NCBI GenBank assembly: GCA_022410635.1
Contig: JAJVDF010000258.1
Span: 1,567,854 to 1,631,853, forward strand
DNA: 64,000 bases
Origin: Tretioscincus oriximinensis
Taxonomy: Eukaryota; Chordata; Lepidosauria; Squamata; Gymnophthalmidae
Direction of reading: 5' to 3'
Numbering within the stretch: position 1 is the first letter of the stretch; each line of letters starts with the position of its first letter. The position numbers and the translations under genes were made by a program. Below, one piece after another: positions 22,700 to 36,224 of this stretch. The notes under the pieces were generated by a model. That model was given only the letters and a program-made list of their open reading frames with translations, searched no databases and was not told the origin of the DNA.

Positions 22700-23480
22700 T
22701 TTTCTCCTAAAGGAGAATTCCCTCAGATAGTACCTGCTTGGTCTCTATGGGTTAACCGCTTTCTTAAACAACGGGACGTCAGAATCAGGGAGACCCAATT
22801 AAAGAAAATCTCTAGGTGGTACCGCACCCCAGCCCAATTATCCCATATTTCTGCAACTTCACCTTGTGTTGGCATGGGTGTGGTAGTAGAGGGACGTACC
22901 TTCATATGTAGTAAGGTTCTCGAATGATATTAGAGATCAAATCAAGTTAGCCACGGATATTATAATTCCAGAATCCACCGAAACTTGGTTCTTTGGTGTA
23001 ATGGATTCTCGGACTATCTCAAACACTGATAATTTAGGTATAAACAGTGCTATTATGGCTGGGCATATGGTAGTTGCAAAAGAATGGAAATACCATCAAA
23101 ATTGGACCATAGAGGAATGGTGGAAATATGTAATCAAATTTATTACTTTTGACATCCTACAGTCCATATGATTACAATCCANAGGTATCTACCTCAAACC
23201 ACACTGGTCTGTTAAGTGGCAAAAATGTATCACCTANGGCCATTCACCACGGGCTCATACCTTGTTACGACAAGCTGTTCAAACGTTCATTGAATCACGT
23301 TGGATTATTTAGGCTGTCTTTAGCATGATAGGTTACATCAATACTTTGTTCTATTGCGTGGGTGGGGTCACNGGGGGTAGCTTTTTACTTTGATACTGTT
23401 TGTTATTTTTTCTGTTATGTTATGTTTGGTTATATTATTCTGTAAAAACCAATAAAAATTTAAATAATAATAAAAAAAAG
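22700..23480 (+). pseudogene. L1-type LINE ORF2 C-terminus plus 3' UTR and poly(A)
   Basis: Plus-strand translation in shifting frames gives SRWYRTPAQLSHI (about 22810-22850) and later AIMAGHMVVAKEWK and WTIEEWWKYV (about 23050-23140). These are the end-of-ORF2 motifs of L1 elements. A short 3' UTR follows and ends in AATAAAAATTTAAATAATAA with an A run at 23472-23480. 5'-truncated, with several frameshifts. Confidence 0.7.
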
Positions 23481-23584
23481 GATATCCTAATTTTTTTTTT
23501 ATCCTTTGCCTTATTGCATCATTCAAGATGCAAACAAAATACTCAAAAATTACTTTGGTCATCCTGATGGAGGACCTTCTCTGA

Positions 23585-24755
23585 GAAAAAGTCAGAGGGA
23601 AGGTTTGTTAGTTCTCCTGGATCTCTCAATGGTTTTTGATACAATTAATCACTGTATCCTTTCAGAGAGGTTATGAAGTCTAGAGGCATGAGGCACTATG
23701 CTGCAGTGGTTCTGCTTCCATCTCCAAGGTCAGTTCCAGAGAGTGGCTATGAAAGAGTTTTAATTCCCNTGCAGGATTCTTCAGGGGTGAATTTTAACAT
23801 CTATATGAAGTCACTAGGAGAGGTCATCAAGAGTTTTGGTATGAGGTGTCATTAATATGCAGATGATAGCCAGCTATATCACTCCACGCCACCTGAATCA
23901 GGAGAGGAAGTTGAAATTCATATAAAACGGAGGTGATGTGTATTANAGGTTTTCGTATCCATGAAGGAGGGATACATCCTTTCTTTGATGGGGTTTCTTT
24001 ACCCTGCAAAGGACAGTTGCATAATCTGGAGGTGCTTCTGGACTCTGCATTGACACTTGATGCTCAGATGCAGGTGATTTCCAGAAGCTCCTATTTTCAA
24101 CTATGGCTGGTTCAGCAGTTTTGACCCTTTTGGACAATGACAACCNGGCCACAGTACTTCATGCACTGTTAACTTCCAGACTTGACTATTGTAATGCACT
24201 CTATAAGGGGCTACCTCTCTACATGGGGCTATATGGAAGCTGGTGCAAAATACCAGACTGCTGACTGGTACAGCTGGCTGGAAACACAATACAGCAGACC
24301 TAAACAAACTGCACTGATTGCCCATAAGTTATGGAGGCCAATTCAGCGTATTAACATTAATGTATAAGATGCTAAACAGGACCAAATATTTGAAGGAACA
24401 CTTTCTCCCATTTGTAACTTGCCTGCACACTAAAATCTTCTGATGAGGCTCTCCTGGTGGTCCTGTCTCCTTCACTCATCAAAGGAGTGTGGACACATAG
24501 GAGAACCTTATTTGTGATAGCCTCCAGGTTGTGGATAGTCTCCCCACTGAGATGCAATAGACCCCTATGCTGTACATGTCCAGATGCCTAAGGAAGACAC
24601 ACCTGTTCAAGTGTGGTTGACCCAAAACTCAATCTCTCCTTGAAGACAATGTTATTATTTTTAAATGTTCCATTTTAACTGTTTTGTCATCTGCCCAGAG
24701 AGTTTGGATATAGCATGGACTATAAATATAAGAAAATAAATAAGACACGTACAAA
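23585..24755 (+). pseudogene. L2 LINE ORF2 (RT to 3' end), heavily degraded
   Basis: Motifs in order: LDLSMVFDTINHCIL (about 23615-23660), NIYMKSLGEVIKSFGMRCH (about 23798-23855), YADDSQLY at 23858-23881 (catalytic block, reached after an in-frame stop), then DGVSLPCK and SALTLDAQMQV (about 23990-24075), SRLDYCNALY (about 24178-24207) and SDEALLVV/LWNSLP-like text to about 24560. The tail ends GGACTATAAATATAAG then AAATAAATAA. This is the domain order of a vertebrate L2. There are many frameshifts, so no product is expected. Confidence 0.75.
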
Positions 24756-26497
<1,742 letters not shown>

Positions 26498-26499
26498 AG

Positions 26500-26532
26500 G
26501 AGGTGGAGGTGGAGGTGGTGGGGGTGGGGGTA
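26500..26532 (+). other. G-rich run, possible G-quadruplex
   Basis: GGAGGTGGAGGTGGAGGTGG followed by TGGGGGTGGGGG: many closely spaced G tracts on the plus strand in an otherwise AT-rich region. It has the composition of a quadruplex-forming sequence. No gene lies beside it. Confidence 0.6.
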
Positions 26533-28359
26533 ATGGTGGACAAAGTGAAATATTTTAGATTTATACATTAATTTATACATTAAACTTGAAACCTCCAAAG
26601 CTTGTGCCTCCAAAGATGGCTCCAGGACAAAATATGGTCAGATAAAATTTCTCTACCCAGTATATGAAATTTTGAATCATGCAACTGCATTTTAGATCCT
26701 CTTTAAGACAAAATTTCTATATTCCCTATATCTGGTGCATGGAATGGCTCATGCCTTTCATACTCNCAGTGTCAGGACAGTTGTTAAGGAAGCTGATGTT
26801 AGAACATGTGTTCCAGAGTAATGGGAACAGATTAAAATGCAAATGTTGCTGTCCAGATAACAGATGATCAGCTGCCCCTCTCATTAAAATTCAATGAGGA
26901 GATGTTGCACTCAATGCATATATAATATGTGCAACATTCCCTTTCCCATTCATGGCAAGGAAAGATGGCCTGGGTCTGTCTAGACTGGGCAAGTATAGAA
27001 AGATTCATTTGTACATGAATCTGCATTGTTCTGCTGATCTGGAATAGATGTGAAGCATTTTAAAAGTCTCCATAGCACTTAGGCAATTAAAGTAGTTGTG
27101 ACTGGGCTAATTGGAGAAACGGTGCAATTGCTCCATTCTAGTGCTTACTTAATGGATCCATAAGCCAAAGTGTGCATAATCCCTAAATCCTGAGGTTAAT
27201 TTGGAAATGTGGAGAAGCAATATTTAGGAGTGGTGACTTAGAAAGAAGGACAATGTCACTCCCAATACAATTAATCCAGAAAATGATCTTCTTTTGATAG
27301 TGAAATGTTGAGTACAGTTGAGACAAAAGTCTATCCTCACCAAACCCCTTTCATTATAATGATAGTATATGAAATGTATCAATGCTACTTATGATATGTA
27401 ACTGGGGCTATTTNTGTATGGTTTACAGAATCTCACACGTTGCTGGGTCTGATCTTGTATCAGATTCATGATCTAAATAGTGATCTGGAGGTTGGGAACT
27501 GTTTTGACTGAGCGACCAGAAGCAGCTCAGCTTTATGTTCACTTCCAGATGCTCAGTGTAATAGTGCAGGGTTTCTTGACCCTGGTAGACTGCTTGTGTG
27601 CTGCTTACCCACGTATATTTAGTATAACATATTAGTCTGGTACAGTGTGTGGACTAGTTAGAATGGGCTACAGAGTCACGTTTGTACTGTCCAGTCCATC
27701 CTTTTGCACATTCTCACATAAAGCTGACATCCCTCATGCACTCAGAATTCATGGTTTTTGAAAGTGGATTCTGTAACAACATTAATTCAAGAAACGGCTT
27801 TATGTGATGTCAAAAAAGTGCTATAATCAGCATTGTTAGTAAAATGTGCATCTTCCTTTCAAATTGCTGGGAATGGAGCCACTTTTTTTTAAAAAAAAGA
27901 CTGAGATGATTACAGGTATGAGTCAACAAAACCTCTTTTCCTTGGAATGTCTGTGGTTTCAAAGACTTCTGCCTCTTATGCTGACTGTGTGAGGTTATTT
28001 TCAAGTTACAGTTGCATTGTTGGAACCATATCTGACTTTAAAATTAACCTCTTTAAGCAGGTATCTGTCAGATAATTTTAAAATAATGGATTCTAAGCAC
28101 TGGTTCAATTTAGACCAGATAGCAGCAATCTGAGTCTTCAGCCTGCNGAGATAGACGTTGATAATAATAATAACAATAAAAAGAGGCAATCTCTTCAAAT
28201 GTTAGAAGGATGACTGCTGCATAAGGTTNGCAATTCTCAACATTAGATGTTACAGATTTCAATTCAGGGATCACCACAAAGCCCCTACCTCCCATGACCC
28301 ATCTAGTCCAACAAATAGTCTGACCTGAAAAGTATTGTGCTCTGCTATTGTANAGATCC
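26533..28359. other. Unassigned sequence
   Basis: No gene recognised. The stretch 27400-27780 is less AT-rich, without identified content. Confidence 0.45.
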
Positions 28360-28460
28360 CATCTGGCATATGTACAAGTATTTGAAGATGACTGTTAAAA
28401 TGTGTTAATTATTTCTTCTCAGAATCAAACATTTTTGTGTCCTTTTACCATAGGACATTT
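28360..28460 (-). mobile_element. Old CR1-like 3' region fragment
   Basis: TATTTGAAGATGACTGTTAA, then TTATTTCTTCTCAGAATCAAA and CATAGGACATTTG follow the order of the CR1 3' region read backwards (TATTTGAAGATGGCT, CTTCTC, AAACAT). A sister copy is at 29890-30012. Very diverged. Confidence 0.5.
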
Positions 28461-28751
28461 GAAGCATCAGTATTATTTTGTTATATTGCCATCCTGCAAT
28501 ATACCATTATATGTAGAACATAGTCCATCTCCTGGAAAGAGCTGAACAATTTTGAAGCATATTGATTTTCTAATAAGGGAAACTAACAAGACAAAGGTGT
28601 CCTGTATGAGCTTACATATACTGTAGCTTCTATACATGCTATAGAGTGAACAATGACCTAAAGACAGAGTATTTAGCAAGCAGGATGCACAAATAGCAAC
28701 AAAAAGTCAACTCAAACACTGAGTTTGTTTAATAACCTGGCCCTGGGCTGT

Positions 28752-28850
28752 TGTTTCCTCCATGGCATCTGAAGAAGTAGACTTGCTTACAAAAATCTGA
28801 TGCTCCCTACCTTTTTCTTGTTGGCGTCTAATGTGCTACAAGACCCCCTT
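28752..28850 (+). repeat. Repeat C copy
   Basis: CATCTGAAGAAGTAGACTTG, then GATGCTCC...TTCTTGTTGGCGTCTAATG and TGCTACAAGACCCCCTT. Same order as the copies at 52492 and 61325. The family resembles the widespread amniote repeats that carry an ACGAAAGCTTATG core. Class uncertain. Confidence 0.65.
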
Positions 28851-29889
28851 AATAGAAATTCTGCATCTAGTCTAACAAGCATTCTTTGCATACTGATAAT
28901 ATTGAAATTTGATTCTACACATTTTATTAAGTGTGAGCTATTATTATCCAGTGGGCCTTTACATCTGTTAGTAGGAGTGATTCCATCATTATAACCATAA
29001 TCACATATTTAAAACAGGAGTACCTGGAAATCATACTTTTAACCCTTTGACTTCACTTATGTATTTATTTCCAAGTATTACCATAAAATGANTTGTGTTT
29101 CTTGTCTGGGCAGCTACAAACAATATTTAAATAGTACAGATTGTACCATACGTAAATAGCACTTTCTGATTTACTATTTTGTTGAATTAATTCATTTAGC
29201 TTTTGTGATCTACAAATTTGTGCCTATCATTACTAGGGAAGATAAAAACATCAAGGAAAGATAAAAGTCATAGAAGAGAAAAAGCATCAAGACCTTATTT
29301 TGTATCCTGTAATTTCATAACATAATATTTTTAGCTTTATGTTAAGAACTAAGCTGAAAAAAGTAAATAATTTTATGTAACAGAATTCCCACTGAGGAAG
29401 TGAACAGGATTTGCATCACTATTGTTTCCATTATAGAAAATGATATATAACTGCTATGTGCCACATTTACCTCTGTGCCACATGAATGCCCTAAAATGGT
29501 AATTTTCAGAGTGTACAGATGATTTTATTACGAAGAGCCCATTTGCTTCTCCCCACAAATCACAAGGAAGACTCAAAATAAAGATCTGAACTGACATCAC
29601 TATGCACACTGTTCTGCTAACTTAATCTAGAAATTGGCATGAGAAGCCAGAAGTGAAAATCTATTTGCAAGGACTGCCCTTTCTCACTTTTCAGAGGCCA
29701 ATTCAGAGGCAATTTCTGTGCATTTTTAATGCCCCAGATAAAAATGACAGAACCTTAAAGCCTTCAGATAGGACTAGGAGCTGGAAAGGAGCATATACAG
29801 TAAATATTGTGCCTCTTCCTTCTGTGTTAGAGCAAATACTCTAATCCACATCAGCTTCCATTTTTTTTCACTGTAAGGAAGCCACTCGA
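28851..29889. other. Unassigned sequence
   Basis: No gene or repeat recognised. Confidence 0.45.
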
Positions 29890-30012
29890 GTGGCATTTGC
29901 ACAAATATATGAAGATAGCTTTTACAAGGTCTGTTAATTATTTCTTCTCAAAACTAAACATTCATAGCTTCCTCAGATTTTTATAATAGGACTCCAGGCC
30001 ACTTACCACATT
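29890..30012 (-). mobile_element. Old CR1-like 3' region fragment
   Basis: ATATATGAAGATAGC, TTATTTCTTCTCAAAACTAA and GACTCCAGGCCACTTACCAC follow CR1 3' region order on the minus strand. About 50 bases are shared with 28385-28435. Confidence 0.5.
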
Positions 30013-31339
30013 TGTCTATGAAATCTATGCTAAATACAAGATTTCTCTTGTAAGTCAAAATGATCTGTCACTTTGATCACTCCTCTTAAGCAAGTAAAAA
30101 TGGGAGCAGTGTTTTGCATTTTGATTCTCATTTAAAAGATATATAGTACATTTCTCTTGAAAAAGCACTAAAGAAATCAGATACACAGATACTTTTGATA
30201 TTACATGAGATAAAATATTGTTTCATGAATTTAGGTCAAAAAGAAGATCAAAGAGTATGATATGCAAGAACTTAATAATGGAGGGTGCTCTGTAGCATGT
30301 TTAGGGAGTATCGAAANGCAGAAGAATACTAAATTCAAGTAGGAGTAATGACAATATATCCTGGCAGATAGCTGAATATTTAATAGATTTGAATGGGTTC
30401 CAGAGTGACAGTGCATACTGTTAAAACGTCCATTGCCACTAACATTGACTGCAAGTTTAAACACATCTCCAGTAGCTTTAAGATAAGTTCTCATAAGAGT
30501 GAAGGTGAGTTAAAATGCCCCCTAGCTCTGCTAAAGGGGTTGTAAAATGCTGGCTATTAAAATCTCACAGATAAGTGACATAAGGAGTGCAGAAGGTCTC
30601 CATTCTCTGTTGGAAAGAGAAGGCTTCTGAATGAGGAAATGAAGATCTGCTGCATTGGTATTCCATGACTAGATGATCTTAATTTCATAATGCAACAGAA
30701 AGAAATATTCGAGCCAAGGCCACACAAAGGCAAAACTCACTGGAAACACCCTAATACTGGGAATTATTGANGGCAAGGGAAAAGAAGGTGACAGAAGTTA
30801 ATAGATAGATGAAATCAACATGCTGATCAGTTGGAAGATCGGTTAGTAATAGACAGACATGGCATACCTACGTTAATGGACTCCCAAAGTGCCAGCCTTG
30901 AGTGAATAATATTCTGCTATGAAACTGTCATGCATCCATAGAAAGTCAGGCATGGAAGGATTCTTGGAATCTTCTCTACTTCAACAGAGTCATGTCGGTT
31001 CCTTCAGTATCCTTCACATCTTTTACACTAAGATCTTTNTGAGGCTGATTTTGTTGTGACTAGCTTGAAGATCTAAGAGATAATGCCACAGCCCCAAAGG
31101 CAGCAATTAAGATAACTGGAGATGTGTAACACAGAAGCCTTAGTCTTAAAATGAGCTGGCACCTTATTTTGTAGCATAAATATCTTTTGCTGGATTTATC
31201 TACATGACTACTTTTTAATCTTNAGTAATAAAAACTGCATCCAGATGTTAATTACTTATTCTGCTATGCTTTTTCTATATGTTAGTTCTTGTAAGAAAAT
31301 TAGTGCTAAACTTAAGAGCAAATCCCCCATGACAGGATT
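30013..31339. other. Unassigned AT-rich sequence
   Basis: No gene or repeat recognised. Confidence 0.45.
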
Positions 31340-31660
31340 TGCCTTGCTTTTTAAAAAANNCNNNNTNNNCNNCNNNCCCNNTTTNNCNTNNNNTNCNNNN
31401 NNNNNNNNNNNNNNNNNNNNNNNNNNNNNNNNNNNNNNNNNNNNNNNNNNNNNNNNNNNNNNTNNCNAACTACAATCCGCAGCATTCTCTGCGAGCCTGC
31501 CTAGCATTCCCAAGGATTCTCTGTGAGCCAAGAGCCAATGAATTTGCNTTGTTCTCATTGCTGAATATCTCTACAAAGCTTTCTTTCAGATATTTCAAAA
31601 TGCCCGCTTTTGAATCTCATGAACTGCATGGATAATAATTCTACAATAAGGGATCCTTTA
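31340..31660. repeat. Repeat F copy with a partly masked core
   Basis: Flanks match the block at 41697-42010: GCCTTGCTTTTTAAAAAA on the left, and ACTACAATCCGCAGCATTCT then GCGAGCCTGCCTAGCATTCC on the right. Between them, 31359-31468 is almost all N, with only scattered c and t left. The element seems to be an unclassified repeat of ~300 bp. Confidence 0.6.
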
Positions 31661-32017
31661 AGCGAGTGGATTGCTGTATCTGTATGACTTCTCCCCAATG
31701 CATGGCTGACTGAAGATAACATTTTGTACAACTCACTGGAAATCATGCATGGNGGATAGGGCCCAATTTGGAAATGCTGTAAAACTGAACAATTGAAGAA
31801 ATGCTCTCTGTTGTTCAGTCTATGTTCAAGTTCAGTTCCTTTTGTATCAGGGAGCAAAATATTAAAAACACAAAGAAACTGACATTATGAAGTAACATTT
31901 TAATTTCATGCCACATGGCATATGGGATGAGGAACACTCTACTTAAGCATCATAAAGATGATTTCTTAATTATCACATGATCTTACTTTTATATGCCATC
32001 TACCTTTCTACTATTAG

Positions 32018-32088
32018 TCTCNAAGTGCTACAAGCCCTTTGTTGGGCTTTCTATTAGACTAACACGGCTATTTCTCTGTTTCTAAACT
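32018..32088 (+). repeat. Repeat C 3' part
   Basis: TTAGTCTC then AAGTGCTACAAGCCC, TTGTTGGGCTTTCT and GACTAACACGGCTATTTCTC: the 3' half of repeat C in sense. Confidence 0.7.
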
Positions 32089-32231
32089 TATAATCATTCA
32101 AATATACATTTTAAANGTTTTATTGCCCCTCATAGTTAAATAATGCAAATAATTATTCATTGTGATAAATGCTTTTGCAACTTCATAAGTCTTTGAATAG
32201 TTAATTATTTCCACATTTCCAACAAGGGGAT

Positions 32232-32445
32232 AGAAGAAGAAGGAGGAGGATAATTGGTTTTTATGGCCTGCTTACATAAACNTCTGTTTTTCTTTTCACA
32301 AGACACCAAGTGACGAAGATGGAGCTGAGAGCTCTCCAAAGAACTGTGGCAAGGTCATCCAGCTGGCTTCATGGAGGAGTGCAGAATCGAACCGGGAGGC
32401 TTCCAAATAAGAATATGACAAACTAATCACTGGATCAGACAAGCG
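32232..32445 (-). mobile_element. Sauria/ACA-type SINE (family B)
   Basis: On the plus strand it starts GAAGAAGAAGGAGGAGGATA (reversed tail), then TTGGTTTTTATGGCCTGC, CAGCTGGCTTCATGGAGG, and the reversed B box GAATCGAACCGGGAGGC. The head is the diverged counterpart of the copy at 11741. Confidence 0.75.
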
Positions 32446-32710
32446 AGGAGGAGGTTTCTCCTGAGTTTTGAATCAAAGTAGAATCAAATGAGAAGATGGT
32501 GGATTGAAGACAGGGAATGCTCACAAGTAGCATTTTCTGTCTTTGAACACCCAGACCTTATNGGGTTAAATACATATGTCCCTTTGCATGAATGGCAGAA
32601 GCAGAGCCGCCATTGCAAGATGAAAATTCTGAACTATTTTGAAGCCACCTAATACCAGCAGAAAATGGTAATCAGTGCCACATTCTTTCTGTATACTAAA
32701 TATGCAATGG

Positions 32711-33236
32711 CTAGACTGACCAAATTTTCTGAGGTCCAAACTGGGGTAATTAATATTCATGCTAATCACCAGCATCCATACCCCTCCGAAATCCCCACCC
32801 GAGAAATTTGCGAAGCACGTGAGAATTCTTTAAAGTGTGTGAAAATATTTTGAAGTGTGTGAGAAATTTGCACTTTTTTATTTTTTTTAATGAGGGGAGG
32901 GTGCCTTTAGGAGCTGGCCCCGGTTGCCAGAGTCCCCTGCTGGTGGTGCAGTGAATTTTGTTTTAATAAAACCTTTTTTTTGAAGTGTGCGAGAATTTCT
33001 TTTTTAATTCTTTACTGAAAGGAGGATACCTTCAGGAGCTGGCCCTGGTTGCCAGAGCCACTTAGTGGTGGTGCAGTGAATTTTGTTGTTGTTGTTTTTT
33101 AAATCATTTTTTAAAAAGAAAACATTGTATTTTTTTCTCAGCAAAAAATGGGGAAATTGTGCCCCCCCCCCCGGGAGGGCAGGGTAGACCCCCAAACCAG
33201 GTTTCCCCTCCAAAAAGGGGTCATCTGGTCAGCCTA
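32711..33236. mobile_element. Non-autonomous TIR transposon, long form (family T)
   Basis: Bounded by CTAGACTGACC at the left and GGTCAGCCTA at the right, with the 7-bp direct repeat GCAATGG immediately outside both ends (32704-32710 and 33237-33243). The right end AAAAGGGGTCATCTGGTCAG is shared with the short element at 49906-50066, as is the TTTTTCTCAGCAAAAA block inside it. The interior has a ~129-bp tandem duplication (GAAGTGTG at about 32852 and 32981, GGAGCTGGCCC(C/T)GGTTGCC in both). No transposase. The superfamily is not clear, as 7-bp duplications are unusual. Confidence 0.8.
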
Positions 33237-33324
33237 GCAATGGGGGTGCAGTGTTGAGTAGACTTTGCATCTAAAGTAAAGTACACATTCATGATAGGCA
33301 ATTTAAATATAGCAAACCCATCTC

Positions 33325-33392
33325 TAGTCCTAAAGAATTGGATTAAGCCAGGAAAAAACTTCTTCAGGACTGAAGATGGATTAAAAGCACAT
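33325..33392. repeat. Repeat G hairpin
   Basis: AGTCCTAAAGAATTGG...ACTTCTTCAGGACT forms a short inverted repeat. The same sequence plan occurs at 57206-57285. Confidence 0.5.
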
Positions 33393-34950
33393 ATGTGAAT
33401 AATACCCAACTGGTATCAATCTTGTTCCATCCTTTGGTTGAAAAGACACTATAAACAAACAGTATGATTACATTAGCTGTTTAAAAAAAGCATCACCTAA
33501 TCATTTTCAGCATTGTTCAGCTTCCACCCATTAATAAAGAAACATTCAAACAAACAAACAAACAAAAAAGTGCTTTCTGCATACCAGGCCATGTTTTTGG
33601 ATCTGGTGTTCTGTCTTAAACATACTAAAGAAATCTGGGTCTTCTAGACTGTTTACTTCTCCTATCTTCTTATTATTTTAATTTTAATATATAATCAAGA
33701 TTAGAAAATAGGATTCCCATAGAGAAGAGCATAATCTAAAATTGGCACAGCTAGTGTTTACTGGGAGAGCAAGGGGGAAAGAGACAGTGATGCCTCATTT
33801 GCTTTTAAAATGGATACATTGGATATAGCACATGTAGAGAAGAATTAACTAACTGTAGCAAAATGTTTTTCTCTACTGCATGTCTCTGTTGGAAATCCCA
33901 CCATGAAACAAAAAAAATGATAATGAAAAAGGTCTGTAAACTGCAAGTAAGCATTGTCAATCCTTAATCGTTTGAATCTCACTTTAATGTGAAATAAAAA
34001 GTAAGGCAGGCATTTTTATCATGACTTCACAGGCAAATTTACTTTTGTGTGTGCCCCTATATATCCCCCCTCTTGCTTTTCTTTGATCTTTTCTTCACTC
34101 ACTTGACAGTTCAAAATGTGAGCAATATAGCGAGGGCTCTTGCATAAAAAAGGACCTTTGATGGCCATANAAGAGATGAGCTTTCACCAGATGCAGCACC
34201 TAATGCTTTTTTCACACCCATGAAAGTTGCAAATCTTTATCCTGGATTGGGGACCCTACCTATGATCCACATTTTCTGCACAGAACTTATGATACTCTAG
34301 ATCACATAAGTACTAAAGATCCTGTGGATCAGAATAATGGTGGTATGAATTAATCTGTACTACAGCTGTACCAGTGCTGTCTGTTCTAAAACAAGCAATG
34401 ATGCATTTGAATGCAGACCAGATCTGATTGGAGTATAGGAACAAGGGACAGGGCTTCTACATTGCTACTTTCTTTGGTAGAAGTCTTATGCCATTAAACC
34501 TCAAAATGAAGACACTGCTACAGCTAGTGTGGAACAAGAAAACTACTAGAACAGAACTAGCAAGGTAACTGCAGACAACTTCTGTTTTTTTATTTATATG
34601 GTAGAGATTTTTTTTGAGGGTGCATTTTCCACCGTGGAGCAAGAATTAGAGTAAACAAATAATATAATACTTTGAAGATGAAAGCAAATATATACGCTGC
34701 CAGCAGTACAGTAAAAAAGAGTAGGCATCAATACATGATAACATATACTGGTGTCTAACGAAGATAATTCAGGATTGTTAGTTTTAATAGCAGCTGAAAT
34801 CACAAGCTGAAGAAAAGCATGAATTATGATCAGACATATGTTATAAAGTTCATTTAGTTTAATACAAAATTTTATACAGAAAATAAATATCCTTCCATCC
34901 TAAGCAGAGATCCCAGAAGAGGAATTAGATGTGACAATGGCAGCATGTTC
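33393..34950. other. Unassigned sequence
   Basis: No gene recognised. A (CAAA)n run lies at 33547-33567. Confidence 0.45.
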
Positions 34951-34959
34951 GGGCACCTT

Positions 34960-35115
34960 CTCACCCAGTCCTTGCCCAGCAGGGACGTTAATGTGATGGC
35001 GTTTTCAACTGGGGCAAGCCTTCTACAGGCACCCTCTGCCTCCCTGAAATTGCTGAGGATCACTCCCCAATATGGTGGTAACTGCACTAGCCAACCATAA
35101 CCCTCCTCCATCTTG
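34960..35115. repeat. Repeat D copy
   Basis: GCCTTCTACAGGCACCCTCT, then TTGCTGAGGATCACTCCCCA. About 60 bases align with 47698-47765. Class unknown. The 79-codon minus-strand frame here has no other support. Confidence 0.4.
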
Positions 35116-36076
35116 CTGGGAGTGCTATGAACTAGTAAAGCTCATGGAGATTATAGTAATATACAAGATTTGCATCAACTTAAGAGCCAAGCAAGGCTAC
35201 AGCACACAAAGTATTCCTACTGCAATGGTAGACTCATCATGAAGACTCCGCTCCATGTGGCAATGGAACTTAAGTTATCCACCCGGGAAACACCTGAGAA
35301 AAAGCCTTGAATCAGCACGGAATGCTGCTTATTCCATTGAGCAGCCTGGTATGTACTTAGCCATTGCAGGAAGACAGGTACCATGAGAAGTTGCTAGACA
35401 GCAGGACTACAGAATTGCAGCTGGATTTCCCCTGCTTTCCTCATGTCCCACTTTTAGATTGTGGGTTTTATTCATCATGTGGAGAGGACCAAAGTTTACG
35501 CATTCAAGTACAGCCATATCACAAGTTCGTTGGAATGGAATTCATATTTGTATCAAACTGTCATACGTTTGATAGTAAGAAAAAAATTCTTTCAGATATG
35601 AACACAACCAGAAATTTGTATATTAATTTTTTCTACATTATGTTTTTTTATCAAAGTGCCTGTTTCATCTTTTGTAAATGATAGTATTTTTTTCTCTAGT
35701 TCATTCTTTGCCACACTTCCAGAAGCTTTTTTTACATTTTTCAAGACTGTAAGTGGTAATAGGAAGCTAATGAAAACCTGTTTGGTGTCATTTGGTTGAG
35801 GGCTGTTGGTCTTTTTCTTGTGTGTGTGTGTGTGTGTGTGGGGGGGGAATCACAATAGGGCACAAACAGCTAGTTTAAACAAAAATCTTTATGGACATAA
35901 GAATTTGATATATGAAGCCGATCAGTTCATGAAACCTATATTTGTATTAATCAGTCACAGTAGTTCCATCTAAACCTCAGAAATATCTGTTAATGAAGTC
36001 TAGAACCTTTTTTATAAAACAAAATATATTTTATATTATATAAATCTTTGTTAAGATGTATTTTTGGATTACTTAC
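35116..36076. other. Unassigned sequence with a (TG)n run
   Basis: A (TG)n run followed by eight Gs lies at about 35819-35848. Nothing else recognised. Confidence 0.5.
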
Positions 36077-36224
36077 CACTGGCTCAAATGCCATTATTAT
36101 GCATGAATAGTTGAAGGCAAAAGGAAAAGGGAGATGAGCTGGATACATAATGCGCTGGGGGTAACCAGCATAAGTGTGGTCAAACTCTGGGTGATGATAG
36201 AGAACAGAATGGCCTGGCGTACTA
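36077..36224 (-). CDS. Putative internal exon of an unrecognised gene
   Basis: On the minus strand, 148 nt encode 49 codons without a stop. The peptide begins STPGHSVLYHHPEFDH and ends SCIIMAFEPV. It is bounded by strong splice signals. The acceptor is CCGTGGACAG at 36225-36234, preceded by an AG-free pyrimidine-rich tract with a CTAAT branch-like motif. The donor is GTG followed by GTAAGTAAT (intron from 36076). Start phase: one base completes a codon; the end is in phase 0. The exon is clearly richer in GC than its flanks and matches no repeat I know. The peptide is rich in Tyr, Pro, Phe and His. I do not recognise the protein. The ORF is open further upstream to about 36300. No neighbouring exon was found, so long introns are implied. 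Confidence 0.45.
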
